DNA of 64,000 nt, from contig CP077096.1 in NCBI GenBank assembly GCA_014268975.2, forward strand, positions 3,943,501 through 4,007,500. The letters run 5' to 3'. The DNA comes from Pseudomonas wayambapalatensis. Its GTDB lineage: Bacteria > Pseudomonadota > Gammaproteobacteria > Pseudomonadales > Pseudomonadaceae. The notes under the pieces are model-generated. The model saw nothing but the letters and a program-made list of their open reading frames with translations, had not been told where the DNA came from and did not search any database. Every line of letters begins with the position of its first letter. Positions within the stretch are counted from its first letter, which is position 1. Positions 17,081-26,038 of the stretch are shown in pieces. The position numbers and the translations under genes were made by a program.

Positions 17081-18775
17081 TCAGAAGAAGGCGTCGACGC
17101 GGAAATAGATCGGGTGCTCGCGGCGGGTCACCGCATCGGGCCGCTCCAGCGAACGGGCAAAGGTTGCGCTGGCAGCGAAGTACTGGCCGCGGACGTTGAA
17201 TTCCAGGGCATTGCCACTCAGGCGCCCATGGTCCTTGCCGTTGCCATGCTGGCCCTTGATCACACCGGCGTCGTAGGCGAACGCCATGCCGTATTCGCGC
17301 AACCAGGGCTGCAGGGCTGCCCAGGTGACCGGCCGACGCCAGCGCAACTGGTTGCGCCAGTAGCCGCCGCTGTCGCCGGTGAGAGTCTGATCCTTGAAGC
17401 CACGCACCGAGGTCAGCCCGCCGACACTGATGCGCTGCGCACTGTAGAGCGCGTCCTCGCTGCGCTGGCCGGTGGCCAGGCTGTCGAAGCTGAACTGTTC
17501 GCCCCACAGCTGGAACGGCTGCAGGTAGCTCAGGGTCAGGGTGTACTTGTTGTAGCGCGACACCGGTTCGTTGCCGTGGGGGTCGCCTGCGCCCTGGGCG
17601 TCGAGCGCGCCGATGCCCTGCTGCCAGCCGGCATCGAGGTTGACGAAGGCGTTGCCGATGCGTCGGCCGTGGTTGACGCCAAGCTGACGCTCGGTGATGC
17701 GGGTGCTGGAGACATCGATCAGGGTATCGTCAAGGTAGTTGCGCGCGCGCAGGTGGCTCACGCCGATGTTCACCGCCGTCTTGCTCAGGCTGTCGCGGTG
17801 GATCACCCGTTCGGCCTGGAACTGGTGCACGCTGTTGTCGCCGTCGAGCTTGAAGGGAAAGCCGCTGGAGGTGTCGCGGGTGCGGTAGTAGTTGTGGTTG
17901 TAGCTGTAGTTGAAGGTCCACCAGCCCCACGGCAGGCTGTAGTTCAGGCCATGGCTGTCGGAATGGCGCCAGTGGTCGCTGACCACATCACGCCCGCCCC
18001 TGAGGCTCAGCTGATCGGCCAGGCCCAACGGGCTGTCCCACTCCAGGCCCAGGTTCATCTGTTGCTCGCCGCTGCTGGCATCACCATTGTTGTGGCGGCT
18101 GGCCGAGACCCGCCAGGGCTTGTCACGCTGGCCCTTGAGCTGCACGCGGCTACCGCCGACTTCCTGGCCTGGCACCAGCTCGACTTCGACCTGACGCGAC
18201 GGCAAGCGACCAAGCTGGTCGACCATCTGCTCCATGTCGCGCAGGTTGAGCACTTCGGAGACCTGGCCGGGGAAGGTCATGGCCATTTCCCGTGGGCTGG
18301 CGAGCGCCGAGCTGTCCAGGCCTTCCAGGCGCCCTTCGACGATGATGATCTGCAGGATGCCCGAACCCAGGTCCTGCTGCGGCAGGTAGGCACGGGTGGT
18401 CAGGTAGCCGCGGTCGATGTAGTGGTCGGTGATGCGCTTGAGCAGGCCGTTGAGCTCGCCGACCTGCAGGCACTTGCCTTCATAGCCCTCCACCAGTGCC
18501 TGGCGCTGCCGCTCGCTGAGCAGGGTCGCACCTTGCAGCTCGACGCTGCGGATCTGGAAGCAGCGCCCTTGCTCCGAGGGCGCCACAGGAGCCTGAGGGG
18601 CCTGCTTGCCGGGCAATTGCTGCAGCTCCTCAAGGCGCTTGCGCTGCTCTTGCAGAAGGTTTTCCTGACGGTCACGAATCAGGTCGCGGTCGCCGGGAGA
18701 CTGGAAGGGGGCGGCACTGGCAAGCAGCGGCAGGAGCGCAAAGCCGGTTGCCAGCGCACGGAGGAAGAGGGACAT
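17081..18775 (-). CDS. cdiB: CdiB / FhaC-ShlB family outer-membrane transporter
   Basis: This 564-residue Omp85-superfamily partner exports CdiA across the outer membrane. It has a signal peptide (MSLFLRALATGFALLPLLASA), a periplasmic helix rich in E, R and Q, and a POTRA pair (about residues 70-200, with GYLTTRAYLPQQDLGSG). A 16-strand barrel follows, including the VRGF motif of loop L6 near residue 458. It ends in Phe (FRVDAFF), the usual outer-membrane barrel signal. The ATG at 18773-18775 is the start. The cdiA start lies 89 bp after its stop, so the two are co-transcribed with cdiB first. Confidence 0.93.
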   Translation of the reverse strand: MSLFLRALATGFALLPLLASAAPFQSPGDRDLIRDRQENLLQEQRKRLEELQQLPGKQAPQAPVAPSEQGRCFQIRSVELQGATLLSERQRQALVEGYEGKCLQVGELNGLLKRITDHYIDRGYLTTRAYLPQQDLGSGILQIIIVEGRLEGLDSSALASPREMAMTFPGQVSEVLNLRDMEQMVDQLGRLPSRQVEVELVPGQEVGGSRVQLKGQRDKPWRVSASRHNNGDASSGEQQMNLGLEWDSPLGLADQLSLRGGRDVVSDHWRHSDSHGLNYSLPWGWWTFNYSYNHNYYRTRDTSSGFPFKLDGDNSVHQFQAERVIHRDSLSKTAVNIGVSHLRARNYLDDTLIDVSSTRITERQLGVNHGRRIGNAFVNLDAGWQQGIGALDAQGAGDPHGNEPVSRYNKYTLTLSYLQPFQLWGEQFSFDSLATGQRSEDALYSAQRISVGGLTSVRGFKDQTLTGDSGGYWRNQLRWRRPVTWAALQPWLREYGMAFAYDAGVIKGQHGNGKDHGRLSGNALEFNVRGQYFAASATFARSLERPDAVTRREHPIYFRVDAFF

Positions 18776-18964
18776 GCAAGTAATCCGTCACTTGAGAACT
18801 GATCGCATCACTGCGAAAGGGTGCGCAGGATACAAGAGCAGAACCACGCCATCAATGCGCCACTCAGTGCTTTGCGACGAACGCTGATACGTTTTCGTGC
18901 CTGGAATAGCGAAGGGATGCGGGACTGGGGGATCGGGCGGGGTTTCGGACAATTGCTACAGAAT

Positions 18965-18993
18965 GAAAAAAGCCCGCCAGTGTGATAGCGGGC
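18965..18993 (-). terminator. intrinsic terminator after uraH
   Basis: On the minus strand GCCCGC (18988-18993) pairs with GCGGGC (18972-18977) across a 10-base loop and is followed by a run of six T. It lies 30 bp beyond the uraH stop and separates uraH from cdiB. Confidence 0.75.
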
Positions 18994-19024
18994 AAGGACC
19001 TACGAAGATTCTTCTAGCGACCAA

Positions 19025-19378
19025 CTAGCTCCCGCGATAGGTCGAATAACTGTACGGCGAGATCAGCAGCGGCACGTGGTAGTGCTCCTGCCCTTCATCG
19101 ATGCCGAAGCGCAGCACCACGACATCGAGAAACGCCTGGTCAGGCAGTGCAACACCCTTGGCCCGGTAGTAGTCCCCGGCACCGAACTGCAACTGGTAGA
19201 CACCGGTACGGTAGTCATCGCCCTGCAACAAAGGCGCATCGACGCGGCCATCGCTGTTGGTCAGTGCACTGTTCACCAGCTCCAGTTGCTGGCCTTCGAC
19301 ACGGTACAGCTCGACCTTGATCGAGCTGCCCGGGCAGCCGTGAGCGGCATCCAGTACGTGTGTGGTCAAACGTCCCAT
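19025..19378 (-). CDS. uraH: 5-hydroxyisourate hydrolase
   Basis: This 117-residue transthyretin-like enzyme hydrolyses 5-hydroxyisourate, the urate oxidase product, to OHCU. Family landmarks are TTHVLDAAHGCPG at the N-terminus, HYHVPLLISPY and the C-terminal signature YSTYRGS. The ATG at 19376-19378 is chosen because AGAGG precedes it. Upstream in-frame starts would add about 30 residues without a ribosome site. It is divergent from puuE across a 400-bp region with two TTGTAYACAA-type sites. Confidence 0.92.
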   Translation of the reverse strand: MGRLTTHVLDAAHGCPGSSIKVELYRVEGQQLELVNSALTNSDGRVDAPLLQGDDYRTGVYQLQFGAGDYYRAKGVALPDQAFLDVVVLRFGIDEGQEHYHVPLLISPYSYSTYRGS

Positions 19379-19484
19379 TTGCTTGTCGCCTCTTGTCGTT
19401 TGCATGGGCAGAAAATACACGGCATGCACCAACACGAGGCTGACGAAATGCCGGAATGGGCTCATTAAGACACTTTCGATTCAG

Positions 19485-19496
19485 ATTGTACACAAT
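19485..19496. promoter_or_regulatory. TTGTAYACAA-type operator, uraH side
   Basis: ATTGT-AC-ACAAT forms a palindrome with 5-base arms about 107 bp upstream of the uraH start. It matches four other sites in the window at purine-related promoters and resembles FadR/GntR half-site geometry (TNGT...ACNA). Confidence 0.6.
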
Positions 19497-19692
19497 TTTT
19501 TGAACTTCCCTGCGCACCGCTCATGGCAGGCCTTCCGAGCATGGACATCAGTCGCAAATACAGGGCCTGTGCAGCAGGCCGAGATATTATCTGACCGATC
19601 AGGCAGGTTTCTTGCAGTGCTTTTCCAGCCTGGGTTTGAGGCGACAAGTGGGAAGAAATGCGGAAAAACGGGCTTACAAATGGACAAATAAG

Positions 19693-19702
19693 TTGTATAC
19701 AA
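19693..19702. promoter_or_regulatory. TTGTATACAA operator, puuE side
   Basis: A perfect 10-base palindrome (TTGTATACAA) lies 77 bp before the puuE GTG. The same word occurs at 29123 and 29263 around gcl. Together with the site at 19485 it brackets the divergent uraH/puuE promoters. No other gene candidate was seen in 19379-19778. Confidence 0.65.
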
Positions 19703-19778
19703 TCACCCCATCCGGTGCGTGCGACAACCCGCCGCGGTCCGCCCACCACCCGCACCTACGAACATAAGGAAGACTGCA

Positions 19779-20705
19779 GTGAGCGCTGACTACCCTCGCG
19801 ACCTGATCGGTTACGGCAACAACCCACCTCACCCGCAATGGCCGGGCAACGCCCGCATTGCCCTGTCTTTCGTGCTCAACTACGAAGAAGGTGGCGAGCG
19901 CAACATCCTGCACGGTGACAAGGAGTCCGAAGCCTTCCTCTCTGAAATGGTGGCTGCCCAGCCGCTGCAGGGCGTGCGCAACATGAGCATGGAGTCGCTC
20001 TACGAATACGGCAGCCGCGCCGGGGTGTGGCGCCTGCTCAAGCTGTTCAAGGACACTGGCGTACCGCTGACCATCTTTGCCGTGGCCATGGCCGCCCAGC
20101 GCCACCCGGACGTGATCCGCGCCATGGTCGAGGCCGGCCATGAGATCTGCAGCCACGGCTACCGCTGGATCGACTACCAGTACATGGACGAAGCGCAGGA
20201 GCGCGAGCACATGCTCGAAGCCATCCGCATCCTCACCGAGCTGACCGGCGAGCGCCCGCTGGGCTGGTACACCGGCCGCACCGGCCCGAACACCCGACGC
20301 CTGGTGATGGAGGAAGGTGGCTTCCTCTATGACAGCGACACCTACGACGACGACCTGCCCTACTGGGAAGCAAACAACCCCACCGACAAGCCGCACCTGG
20401 TGATCCCCTACACCCTGGACACCAACGACATGCGCTTCACCCAGGTGCAGGGTTTCAACTGCGGCGAGCAGTTCTTCCAGTACCTCAAGGACGCCTTCGA
20501 CGTGCTCTACGAAGAAGGCGCCGAAGCGCCGAAGATGCTCTCCATCGGCCTGCACTGCCGCCTGGTCGGTCGCCCCGCGCGCCTGGCCGCGCTCAAGCGC
20601 TTCGTCGAATACGCCAAGAGCCACGAGCAGGTCTGGTTCGCCCGTCGCGTGGATATCGCCCGCCATTGGCACGCCACCCATCCGTACAAGAAAGAGAACG
20701 CCTGA
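19779..20705 (+). CDS. puuE: cofactor-independent allantoinase PuuE
   Basis: This 308-residue NodB/polysaccharide-deacetylase-like enzyme opens the allantoin ring to allantoate. Typical sequence includes YPRDLIGYGNNPPHPQWPG at the N-terminus and the HEICSHGYRWIDYQ motif in the middle. The GTG at 19779-19781 is chosen because TAAGGAAG lies seven bases before it and it matches the usual family start. The preceding in-frame residues are low-complexity. It overlaps uraD by one base (TGATG), the first of a tightly packed urate-degradation operon. Confidence 0.92.
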   Translation: MSADYPRDLIGYGNNPPHPQWPGNARIALSFVLNYEEGGERNILHGDKESEAFLSEMVAAQPLQGVRNMSMESLYEYGSRAGVWRLLKLFKDTGVPLTIFAVAMAAQRHPDVIRAMVEAGHEICSHGYRWIDYQYMDEAQEREHMLEAIRILTELTGERPLGWYTGRTGPNTRRLVMEEGGFLYDSDTYDDDLPYWEANNPTDKPHLVIPYTLDTNDMRFTQVQGFNCGEQFFQYLKDAFDVLYEEGAEAPKMLSIGLHCRLVGRPARLAALKRFVEYAKSHEQVWFARRVDIARHWHATHPYKKENA

Positions 20706-21220
20706 TGACCGCTTTCAATACCCTCAAGCCCTCGGCCCTTGACCGCGACGCCTTCGTCGCGGCCTTCGCCGACATCTACGAGCACTCGCCGTGGGTCGCC
20801 GAAAAAGCCTACGCACTGGGCAACCTGAGCGAGCTGGACGAGATCGAGGTGCTGCACCAGCGCATGAGCGACATCCTGCTCAGCGCCAGCCACGCCGAGC
20901 AACTGGCGCTGATCAACGCTCACCCGGACCTGGCCGGCAAGGCGGCGGTGCAGGGCGAACTGACCGAATCGAGCACCAACGAACAGGCCGGCGCCGGCAT
21001 TCACCAGTGCACTGCCGAAGAGTTCGCACGTTTCACCGAGCTCAACGAAGCCTACAAGGCAAAATTCCAGTTTCCGTTCATCATGGCGGTCAAGGGCAGC
21101 AACCGGCACCAGATCCTGGCCTCCTTCGAAAAGCGCATCCACAACGACATCGATGCCGAGTTCAAGGAAGCCCTGGCGCAGATCAACCTGATCGCCCTGT
21201 TCCGCCTGCTGCAGCTTTGA
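20705..21220 (+). CDS. uraD: OHCU decarboxylase
   Basis: This 171-residue all-helical enzyme decarboxylates 2-oxo-4-hydroxy-4-carboxy-5-ureidoimidazoline to S-allantoin, following UraH. The catalytic His lies in LINAHPDLAGKAA, and the downstream QGELTESSTNEQAGAG segment carries the conserved acidic and polar residues. The ATG at 20705 overlaps the puuE stop, so translation is coupled. Confidence 0.92.
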   Translation: MTAFNTLKPSALDRDAFVAAFADIYEHSPWVAEKAYALGNLSELDEIEVLHQRMSDILLSASHAEQLALINAHPDLAGKAAVQGELTESSTNEQAGAGIHQCTAEEFARFTELNEAYKAKFQFPFIMAVKGSNRHQILASFEKRIHNDIDAEFKEALAQINLIALFRLLQL

Positions 21221-21326
21221 GGACCAACCCCGGGACTGGCCCGAGTGCGTGACGCGACCGCACCCAGGGCCTGCCCGAACGAGGTCCGCCCTACATACCG
21301 ATAACGAATACAGAAGAGATAACCGC

Positions 21327-21830
21327 ATGCGTACCCTGATGATCGAGCCCCTGACCAAAGAAGCCTTCGCCCCGTTCGGTGACGTGATCGAAACCGATGG
21401 CAGCGACCACTTCATGATCAACAACGGCTCGACCATGCGCTTCCACAAGCTCGCCACGGTCGAGACCGCCGAGCCGGAAGACAAGGCGATCATCAGCATC
21501 TTCCGCGCCGACGCGCTGGAGATGCCGCTGACCGTACGCATGCTGGAGCGCCATCCGCTGGGCAGCCAGGCTTTCATCCCGCTGCTCGGCAACCCCTTTC
21601 TGATCGTGGTCGCGCCAGTTGGCGATGCACCTGTATCAGGTTTGGTCCGAGCCTTCCGCAGCAACGGCAGGCAGGGCGTTAATTACCATCGCGGCGTCTG
21701 GCACCACCCGGTGCTGACGATCGAAAAGCGGGATGACTTCCTGGTGGTTGATCGCAGTGGTTCCGGCAACAACTGCGACGAGCATTACTTCACCGAGGAA
21801 CAGATGTTGATCCTCAATCCCCACCAATAA
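21327..21830 (+). CDS. allA: ureidoglycolate lyase
   Basis: This 167-residue cupin-like enzyme splits ureidoglycolate to glyoxylate and urea, feeding gcl downstream and explaining the urea transporter gene further on. Diagnostic sequence: MIEPLTKEAFAPFGDVIET at the start and NYHRGVWHHPVLTI in the active-site region. The ATG at 21327 follows AGAAGAGAT and fits the family start. It lies in the puuE-uraD-allA-puuD run. Confidence 0.92.
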   Translation: MRTLMIEPLTKEAFAPFGDVIETDGSDHFMINNGSTMRFHKLATVETAEPEDKAIISIFRADALEMPLTVRMLERHPLGSQAFIPLLGNPFLIVVAPVGDAPVSGLVRAFRSNGRQGVNYHRGVWHHPVLTIEKRDDFLVVDRSGSGNNCDEHYFTEEQMLILNPHQ

Positions 21831-21886
21831 GAAAAGGTCGGTCATCCCGGGTCTCGGCCCGTCGGTGATCGGCAGAGGTACATACT

Positions 21887-23206
21887 GTGGAAGCACACCT
21901 TCACGAATGGCTGAACCTGAGCATTCGCTGGGTTCACATGATCACCGGCGTGGCCTGGATCGGTGCATCGTTCTACTTCGTCTGGCTGGAGAACCACCTG
22001 AATCGAAGCAACCCGCGCGATGGGTTGTCAGGTGACCTCTGGGCCATCCATGGCGGTGGTATCTACCACCTGGAGAAATACAAGCTCGCACCACCGAAAA
22101 TGCCCGAGAACCTGCACTGGTTCAAATGGGAAGCCTACTTCACCTGGATGTCCGGGATCGCCTTGCTGTGCGTGGTGTTCTACTGGAACCCAACCCTGTA
22201 CCTGCTGGCACCGGGCAGCACCCTGAGCGGCGCAGAAGGCGTGGCCATCGGCATCGGTTCGCTGATCGTCGGCTGGTTCGTCTACGACTTCCTCTGCGAC
22301 TCACCGCTGGGCAAGCGCCCTGCCCTGCTTGGCGCCGTGCTGTTCGTGCTGATCATCGCCGCGTGCTGGGGCTTCAGCCTGGTGTTCAGCGGTCGTGGCG
22401 CGTACCTGCACACCGGCGCGATCATCGGCACCATCATGGTCGGCAACGTGTTCCGCATCATCATGCCGGCCCAGCGCCAGCTGGTGGCGGCGATCGAGAA
22501 CAACCAGACCCCTGATCCGGTACTGCCGGCCAAGGGCTTGCTGCGCTCGCGACACAACAACTACTTCACCCTGCCGGTGCTGTTCATCATGATCAGCAAC
22601 CACTTCCCGAGCACCTACGGCAGCCAGTACAACTGGCTGATCCTGGCCGGGATCGCAGTGGCTGCGGTACTGATCCGTCACTATTTCAACACCCGCCACG
22701 ACAGCAACAAGTACGCCTGGACCCTGCCCGTGGGTGCCCTGGCGATGATCTGCCTGGCCTATGTGACCGGTCCCAAGCCGCTGCCGACCTCGCCCGAGCA
22801 GGCTGCCGCGAAGATCGAGTACCAGCCGTTGCCAGCCACCGCGGTCGGCGGCAAGACCGCTGCCGAGCTACGCGCCGAGGAAGCGGCCAAGGCTGCCCAG
22901 GCACCTGCCGAAGCTCCGGCCCAGGCCACCGCCCAGGCGGCGCCCGGCAACTTCGAGAAGATCCACAACGTCATTCAGGAACGCTGCACCGTGTGCCACT
23001 CGTCGAAACCGACCAGCCCATTGTTCAGCACCGCCCCGGGCGGCGTGATGTTCGACACCCCGCAGCAGATCCAGGCCCAGGCCGCGCGCATCCAGGCGCA
23101 GGCCGTGGCCAGCCAGATCATGCCGCTGGGCAACATCACCCAGATGACCGTCGAGGAACGCAAGCTGGTCGGTGACTGGATCGCCAAGGGCGCCCCGGTC
23201 AACTGA
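21887..23206 (+). CDS. puuD: membrane-bound urate oxidase with C-terminal cytochrome c
   Basis: This 439-residue protein has about eight transmembrane segments in the first 300 residues (NLSIRWVHMITGVAWIGASF near the start). An Ala/Glu/Pro-rich linker leads to a single haem c motif, C367-TVC-H371. This is the PuuD type of urate oxidase, which passes electrons to the respiratory chain rather than making hydrogen peroxide like soluble uricase. It starts at GTG 21887 after AGAGG. Its product goes to UraH and UraD. The family assignment is firm. Electron transfer through the haem is established for the family, not shown here. Confidence 0.9.
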   Translation: MEAHLHEWLNLSIRWVHMITGVAWIGASFYFVWLENHLNRSNPRDGLSGDLWAIHGGGIYHLEKYKLAPPKMPENLHWFKWEAYFTWMSGIALLCVVFYWNPTLYLLAPGSTLSGAEGVAIGIGSLIVGWFVYDFLCDSPLGKRPALLGAVLFVLIIAACWGFSLVFSGRGAYLHTGAIIGTIMVGNVFRIIMPAQRQLVAAIENNQTPDPVLPAKGLLRSRHNNYFTLPVLFIMISNHFPSTYGSQYNWLILAGIAVAAVLIRHYFNTRHDSNKYAWTLPVGALAMICLAYVTGPKPLPTSPEQAAAKIEYQPLPATAVGGKTAAELRAEEAAKAAQAPAEAPAQATAQAAPGNFEKIHNVIQERCTVCHSSKPTSPLFSTAPGGVMFDTPQQIQAQAARIQAQAVASQIMPLGNITQMTVEERKLVGDWIAKGAPVN

Positions 23207-23222
23207 CACCCCACTGCCTGTT

Positions 23223-23266
23223 TGTGGGAGCGGGCTTGCCCGCGAAGAGGCCGGTCCTGCCGGCCT
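23223..23266. repeat. REP element after puuD
   Basis: TGTGGGAGCGGGCTTGCCCG starts a P. putida-type REP with an imperfect hairpin, followed by a GAGGCCGGTC-CTGCCGGCCTC stem. It lies in the 199-bp gap between puuD and the permease and may act as an mRNA stabiliser or partial terminator. Confidence 0.7.
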
Positions 23267-23405
23267 CGCTTCCAATGAAATACCGTAACAAGCAAGCATC
23301 GAGCGTTCGACCTCCGGCGGGAACCCCAGGCCCTTTGAACAAAGGGCCTGCCGCCCGAGGCCGCCCGCTTGGATCCGAGAATAAAAACAAAACTCGAGGT
23401 GCTGC

Positions 23406-24761
23406 ATGTCCGAGTCACCCAAGGCGTACATCCCCGTTGCGCCGCCACGACAGCCCCTGCCCCTGTTCCAGCTGATCCTGGTGGGCCTGCAACATGTCCT
23501 GCTGATGTACGGCGGCGCCATCGCCGTACCGCTGATCATCGGCCAGGCCGCCGGGCTGTCCCGTGAAGAAGTCGCTTTCCTGATCAACGCCGACCTGCTC
23601 GTGGCCGGCGTCGCCACCATCATCCAGTCGTTCGGCATCGGCCCGGTGGGCATCCGCATGCCGGTGATGATGGGCGCAAGCTTCGCCGCCGTCGGCAGCA
23701 TGGTGGCCATGGCCGGCATGCCCGGCGTGGGCTTGCAGGGGATCTTCGGCGCGACCATCGCTGCCGGGTTCTTCGGCATGCTGATCGCGCCGTTCATGTC
23801 CAAGGTGGTGCGCTTCTTCCCGCCATTGGTCACAGGCACCGTGATCACCTCCATCGGTCTGTCGCTGTTCCCGGTCGCGGTCAACTGGGCTGGCGGCGGG
23901 CAGCAGGCGGAAACCTTCGGCTCGCCGATCTACCTGATGGTCGCAGGCCTGGTGCTGGCCGTGATCCTGCTGATCAATCGCTTCATGCGTGGCTTCTGGG
24001 TCAACGTGTCGGTGCTGGTGGGCATGGGCCTGGGGTATGTGCTGGCCGGTTCCATCGGCATGGTCGACCTGTCGGGCCTGAACGAAGCGCCGTGGCTGCA
24101 GGTGGTCACACCGCTGCACTTCGGCATGCCGACCTTTAGCCTCGCGCCGATCCTGTCGATGTGCCTGGTGGTGGTGATCATCTTCGTCGAGTCCACCGGC
24201 ATGTTCCTGGCCCTGGGCAAGGTGACCGACCGCGAAGTGACACCCGGCATGCTGCGTCGCGGCCTGCTGTGCGATGCCGGCGCCTCGTTCGTAGCCGGTT
24301 TCTTCAATACCTTCACCCATTCCTCCTTCGCCCAGAACATCGGCCTGGTGCAGATGACCGGCGTGCGCTGCCGCTATGTCACGGTGGTTGCAGGCGCACT
24401 GTTGATCCTGCTCAGCCTGCTGCCCAAGGCGGCCTTCCTGATCGCCTCGATCCCGCCTGCGGTACTGGGCGGCGCCTCCATTGCCATGTTCGGCATGGTC
24501 ACCGCCACCGGCATCAAGATCCTCCAGGAGGCCGACATCAGTGATCGGCGCAATCAGTTGCTGGTCGCGGTCAGCGTGGGCTTCGGTCTGATCCCTGTGG
24601 TGCGTCCGGAGTTCTTTGCGCAGATGCCGCAGTGGATGGAGCCCATCACCCACAGCGGCATCGCCATGGCCACGCTCAGCGCCCTGGTGCTGAACGTGCT
24701 GTTCAACATCCTCGGGGGCGCCGAACGCGCGTCCCACAACGAGGCCTGTCACCCGCACTGA
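23406..24761 (+). CDS. NCS2 nucleobase:cation symporter (urate/xanthine type)
   Basis: This is a 451-residue polytopic inner-membrane permease. The NAT signature QNIGLVQMTG is present near residue 315, with the usual pattern of about 14 membrane segments and the GASFAAVGS loop. It belongs to the UraA/XanQ/UacT group. Its place behind puuD argues for urate or xanthine as substrate, but the sequence alone does not settle specificity. It is separated from puuD by a REP. Confidence 0.85.
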   Translation: MSESPKAYIPVAPPRQPLPLFQLILVGLQHVLLMYGGAIAVPLIIGQAAGLSREEVAFLINADLLVAGVATIIQSFGIGPVGIRMPVMMGASFAAVGSMVAMAGMPGVGLQGIFGATIAAGFFGMLIAPFMSKVVRFFPPLVTGTVITSIGLSLFPVAVNWAGGGQQAETFGSPIYLMVAGLVLAVILLINRFMRGFWVNVSVLVGMGLGYVLAGSIGMVDLSGLNEAPWLQVVTPLHFGMPTFSLAPILSMCLVVVIIFVESTGMFLALGKVTDREVTPGMLRRGLLCDAGASFVAGFFNTFTHSSFAQNIGLVQMTGVRCRYVTVVAGALLILLSLLPKAAFLIASIPPAVLGGASIAMFGMVTATGIKILQEADISDRRNQLLVAVSVGFGLIPVVRPEFFAQMPQWMEPITHSGIAMATLSALVLNVLFNILGGAERASHNEACHPH

Positions 24762-24898
24762 GTCAGCGGGCGGCGCCCTGGTCGCCCGTCTCATCCAAGC
24801 AGTGAAACGCAGTACCGGCGGCCCACGGGAGCGGGCCGTCCGGGGCGCCTGCGCGCCGAAGACACCTCGAACAACAACAAGAGCACGGGAATTCGCAC

Positions 24899-25684
24899 AT
24901 GAAGCGCACCACCTCGTCCCTGCTGCTGGGCAGCAGCCTGCTGGCCACCCTCCCCGCCTTCGCGGGCGACTGGCTGCAATGGCACGGCGAAAGCCTGACC
25001 TACCTCTACGGCAAGGATTTCAAGGTCAACCCGGACATCCAGCAGACCATTACCTTCGAGCACGCCAACAAGTGGAAGTACGGTGACACCTTCCTGTTCA
25101 TCGACAAGATCTTCTACAACGGCAAGACCGACGCCAGCAAAGGTGTGAACACCTACTACGGTGAATTCAGCCCGCGCCTGTCGTTCGGCAAGATCCTCGA
25201 CCGCAAGCTGGCCTTCGGCCCGGTCAAGGACGTGCTGCTGGCCATGACCTACGAGCGTGGCGAAGGGTTGAACGCGGCCTACCTGATCGGCCCAGGGTTC
25301 GACCTGGACATCCCCGGCTTCAACTATTTCTACCTCAACATCTACCTGCGCAACACCGAGGGCAGTCGCCCCGGCGACAACGTCTGGCAGTTCACCCCCG
25401 GCTGGTCGTACACCATTCCCCTGGGCCGCTCCGACCTTCTGATCGACGGCTACATGGACTGGGTGACCGACAACGACCAGACCCGCCGCGGCACCTACCA
25501 CGCCAACCTGCACTTCAACCCACAGGTCAAGTACGACCTGGGCAAGGCCCTCAACCTGGGCGCCAAGCAGTTGTATGTGGGCTTCGAGTACAGCTATTGG
25601 AAGGACAAGTACGGCATCGACAGCCGCGGCAATCTACAGAGCAACCAGAGCGTGGCCAGTGCGCTGGTCAAGGTGCATTTCTAA
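24899..25684 (+). CDS. Tsx/OmpK-like outer-membrane channel, copy 1
   Basis: This 261-residue protein has a signal peptide (MKRTTSSLLLGSSLLATLPA) and a 12-strand-type barrel. Conserved runs include WLQWHGESLTYLYGKDFKV and FEHANKWKYGD, with an aromatic C-terminus (LVKVHF). The Tsx family passes nucleosides through the outer membrane. Here the neighbours point to urate, allantoin or a purine base. A near copy follows 354 bp later. The gene sits 137 bp behind the permease, so a shared transcript is possible. Confidence 0.82.
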   Translation: MKRTTSSLLLGSSLLATLPAFAGDWLQWHGESLTYLYGKDFKVNPDIQQTITFEHANKWKYGDTFLFIDKIFYNGKTDASKGVNTYYGEFSPRLSFGKILDRKLAFGPVKDVLLAMTYERGEGLNAAYLIGPGFDLDIPGFNYFYLNIYLRNTEGSRPGDNVWQFTPGWSYTIPLGRSDLLIDGYMDWVTDNDQTRRGTYHANLHFNPQVKYDLGKALNLGAKQLYVGFEYSYWKDKYGIDSRGNLQSNQSVASALVKVHF

Positions 25685-25808
25685 GAACCTGACCGAACGC
25701 CCAATTTTGTATCACCGCGCTCCAGGACGGAGCACTTGAGGACCGGCGCGCAAGCCAGTAATCTGCGCGCCCCCTCGCTCAGGGCAGGCCGGATCCTGCC
25801 CGCGTTTA

Positions 25809-25824
25809 CTGACCGCTCAGTCAA
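25809..25824. promoter_or_regulatory. near-match to the TTGACC-N5-GTCAR operator before porin copy 2
   Basis: CTGACC-GCTCA-GTCAA differs by one base from the motif found twice before xdhA and once before the AzgA-type permease. It is inside the 354-bp gap 25685-26038, which otherwise shows no gene. The core ACTGA-N4-TCAGT is itself palindromic, so a TetR-type site is an alternative reading. Confidence 0.4.
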
Positions 25825-26038
25825 TGAATTCGGGCGGTTGGTCGATGTTTTGCCAGCCAGAAACACCCTTTTCATCCGTTCAGAACGACGTCGAGCAGGA
25901 TGGTTGTGACCAACCCGGAAAGTTGGCGCAGCACTTGCCAGAGAGCTGTGGCCAACCCGAAAAAACTGACCCGAAAGACAAGAAAGGCGCCGACACGAGC
26001 GCTGACAGCAATATCCAATCAAGGGAGCGACACACGCA

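Noticed and set aside
10290..17108. A 2,272-codon open frame on the plus strand opposite cdiA
   Set aside because: Its translation is a low-complexity Val/Ala/Gln/Gly repeat that mirrors the FHA repeats in antisense. It has no ribosome site or domain, and the minus-strand frame has clear CdiA domains.
7000..18800. CRISPR array or other short-spacer repeats in the 11-16 kb repeat region
   Set aside because: The repeats are coding, degenerate and in frame with cdiA. There are no uniform repeats with unique spacers.
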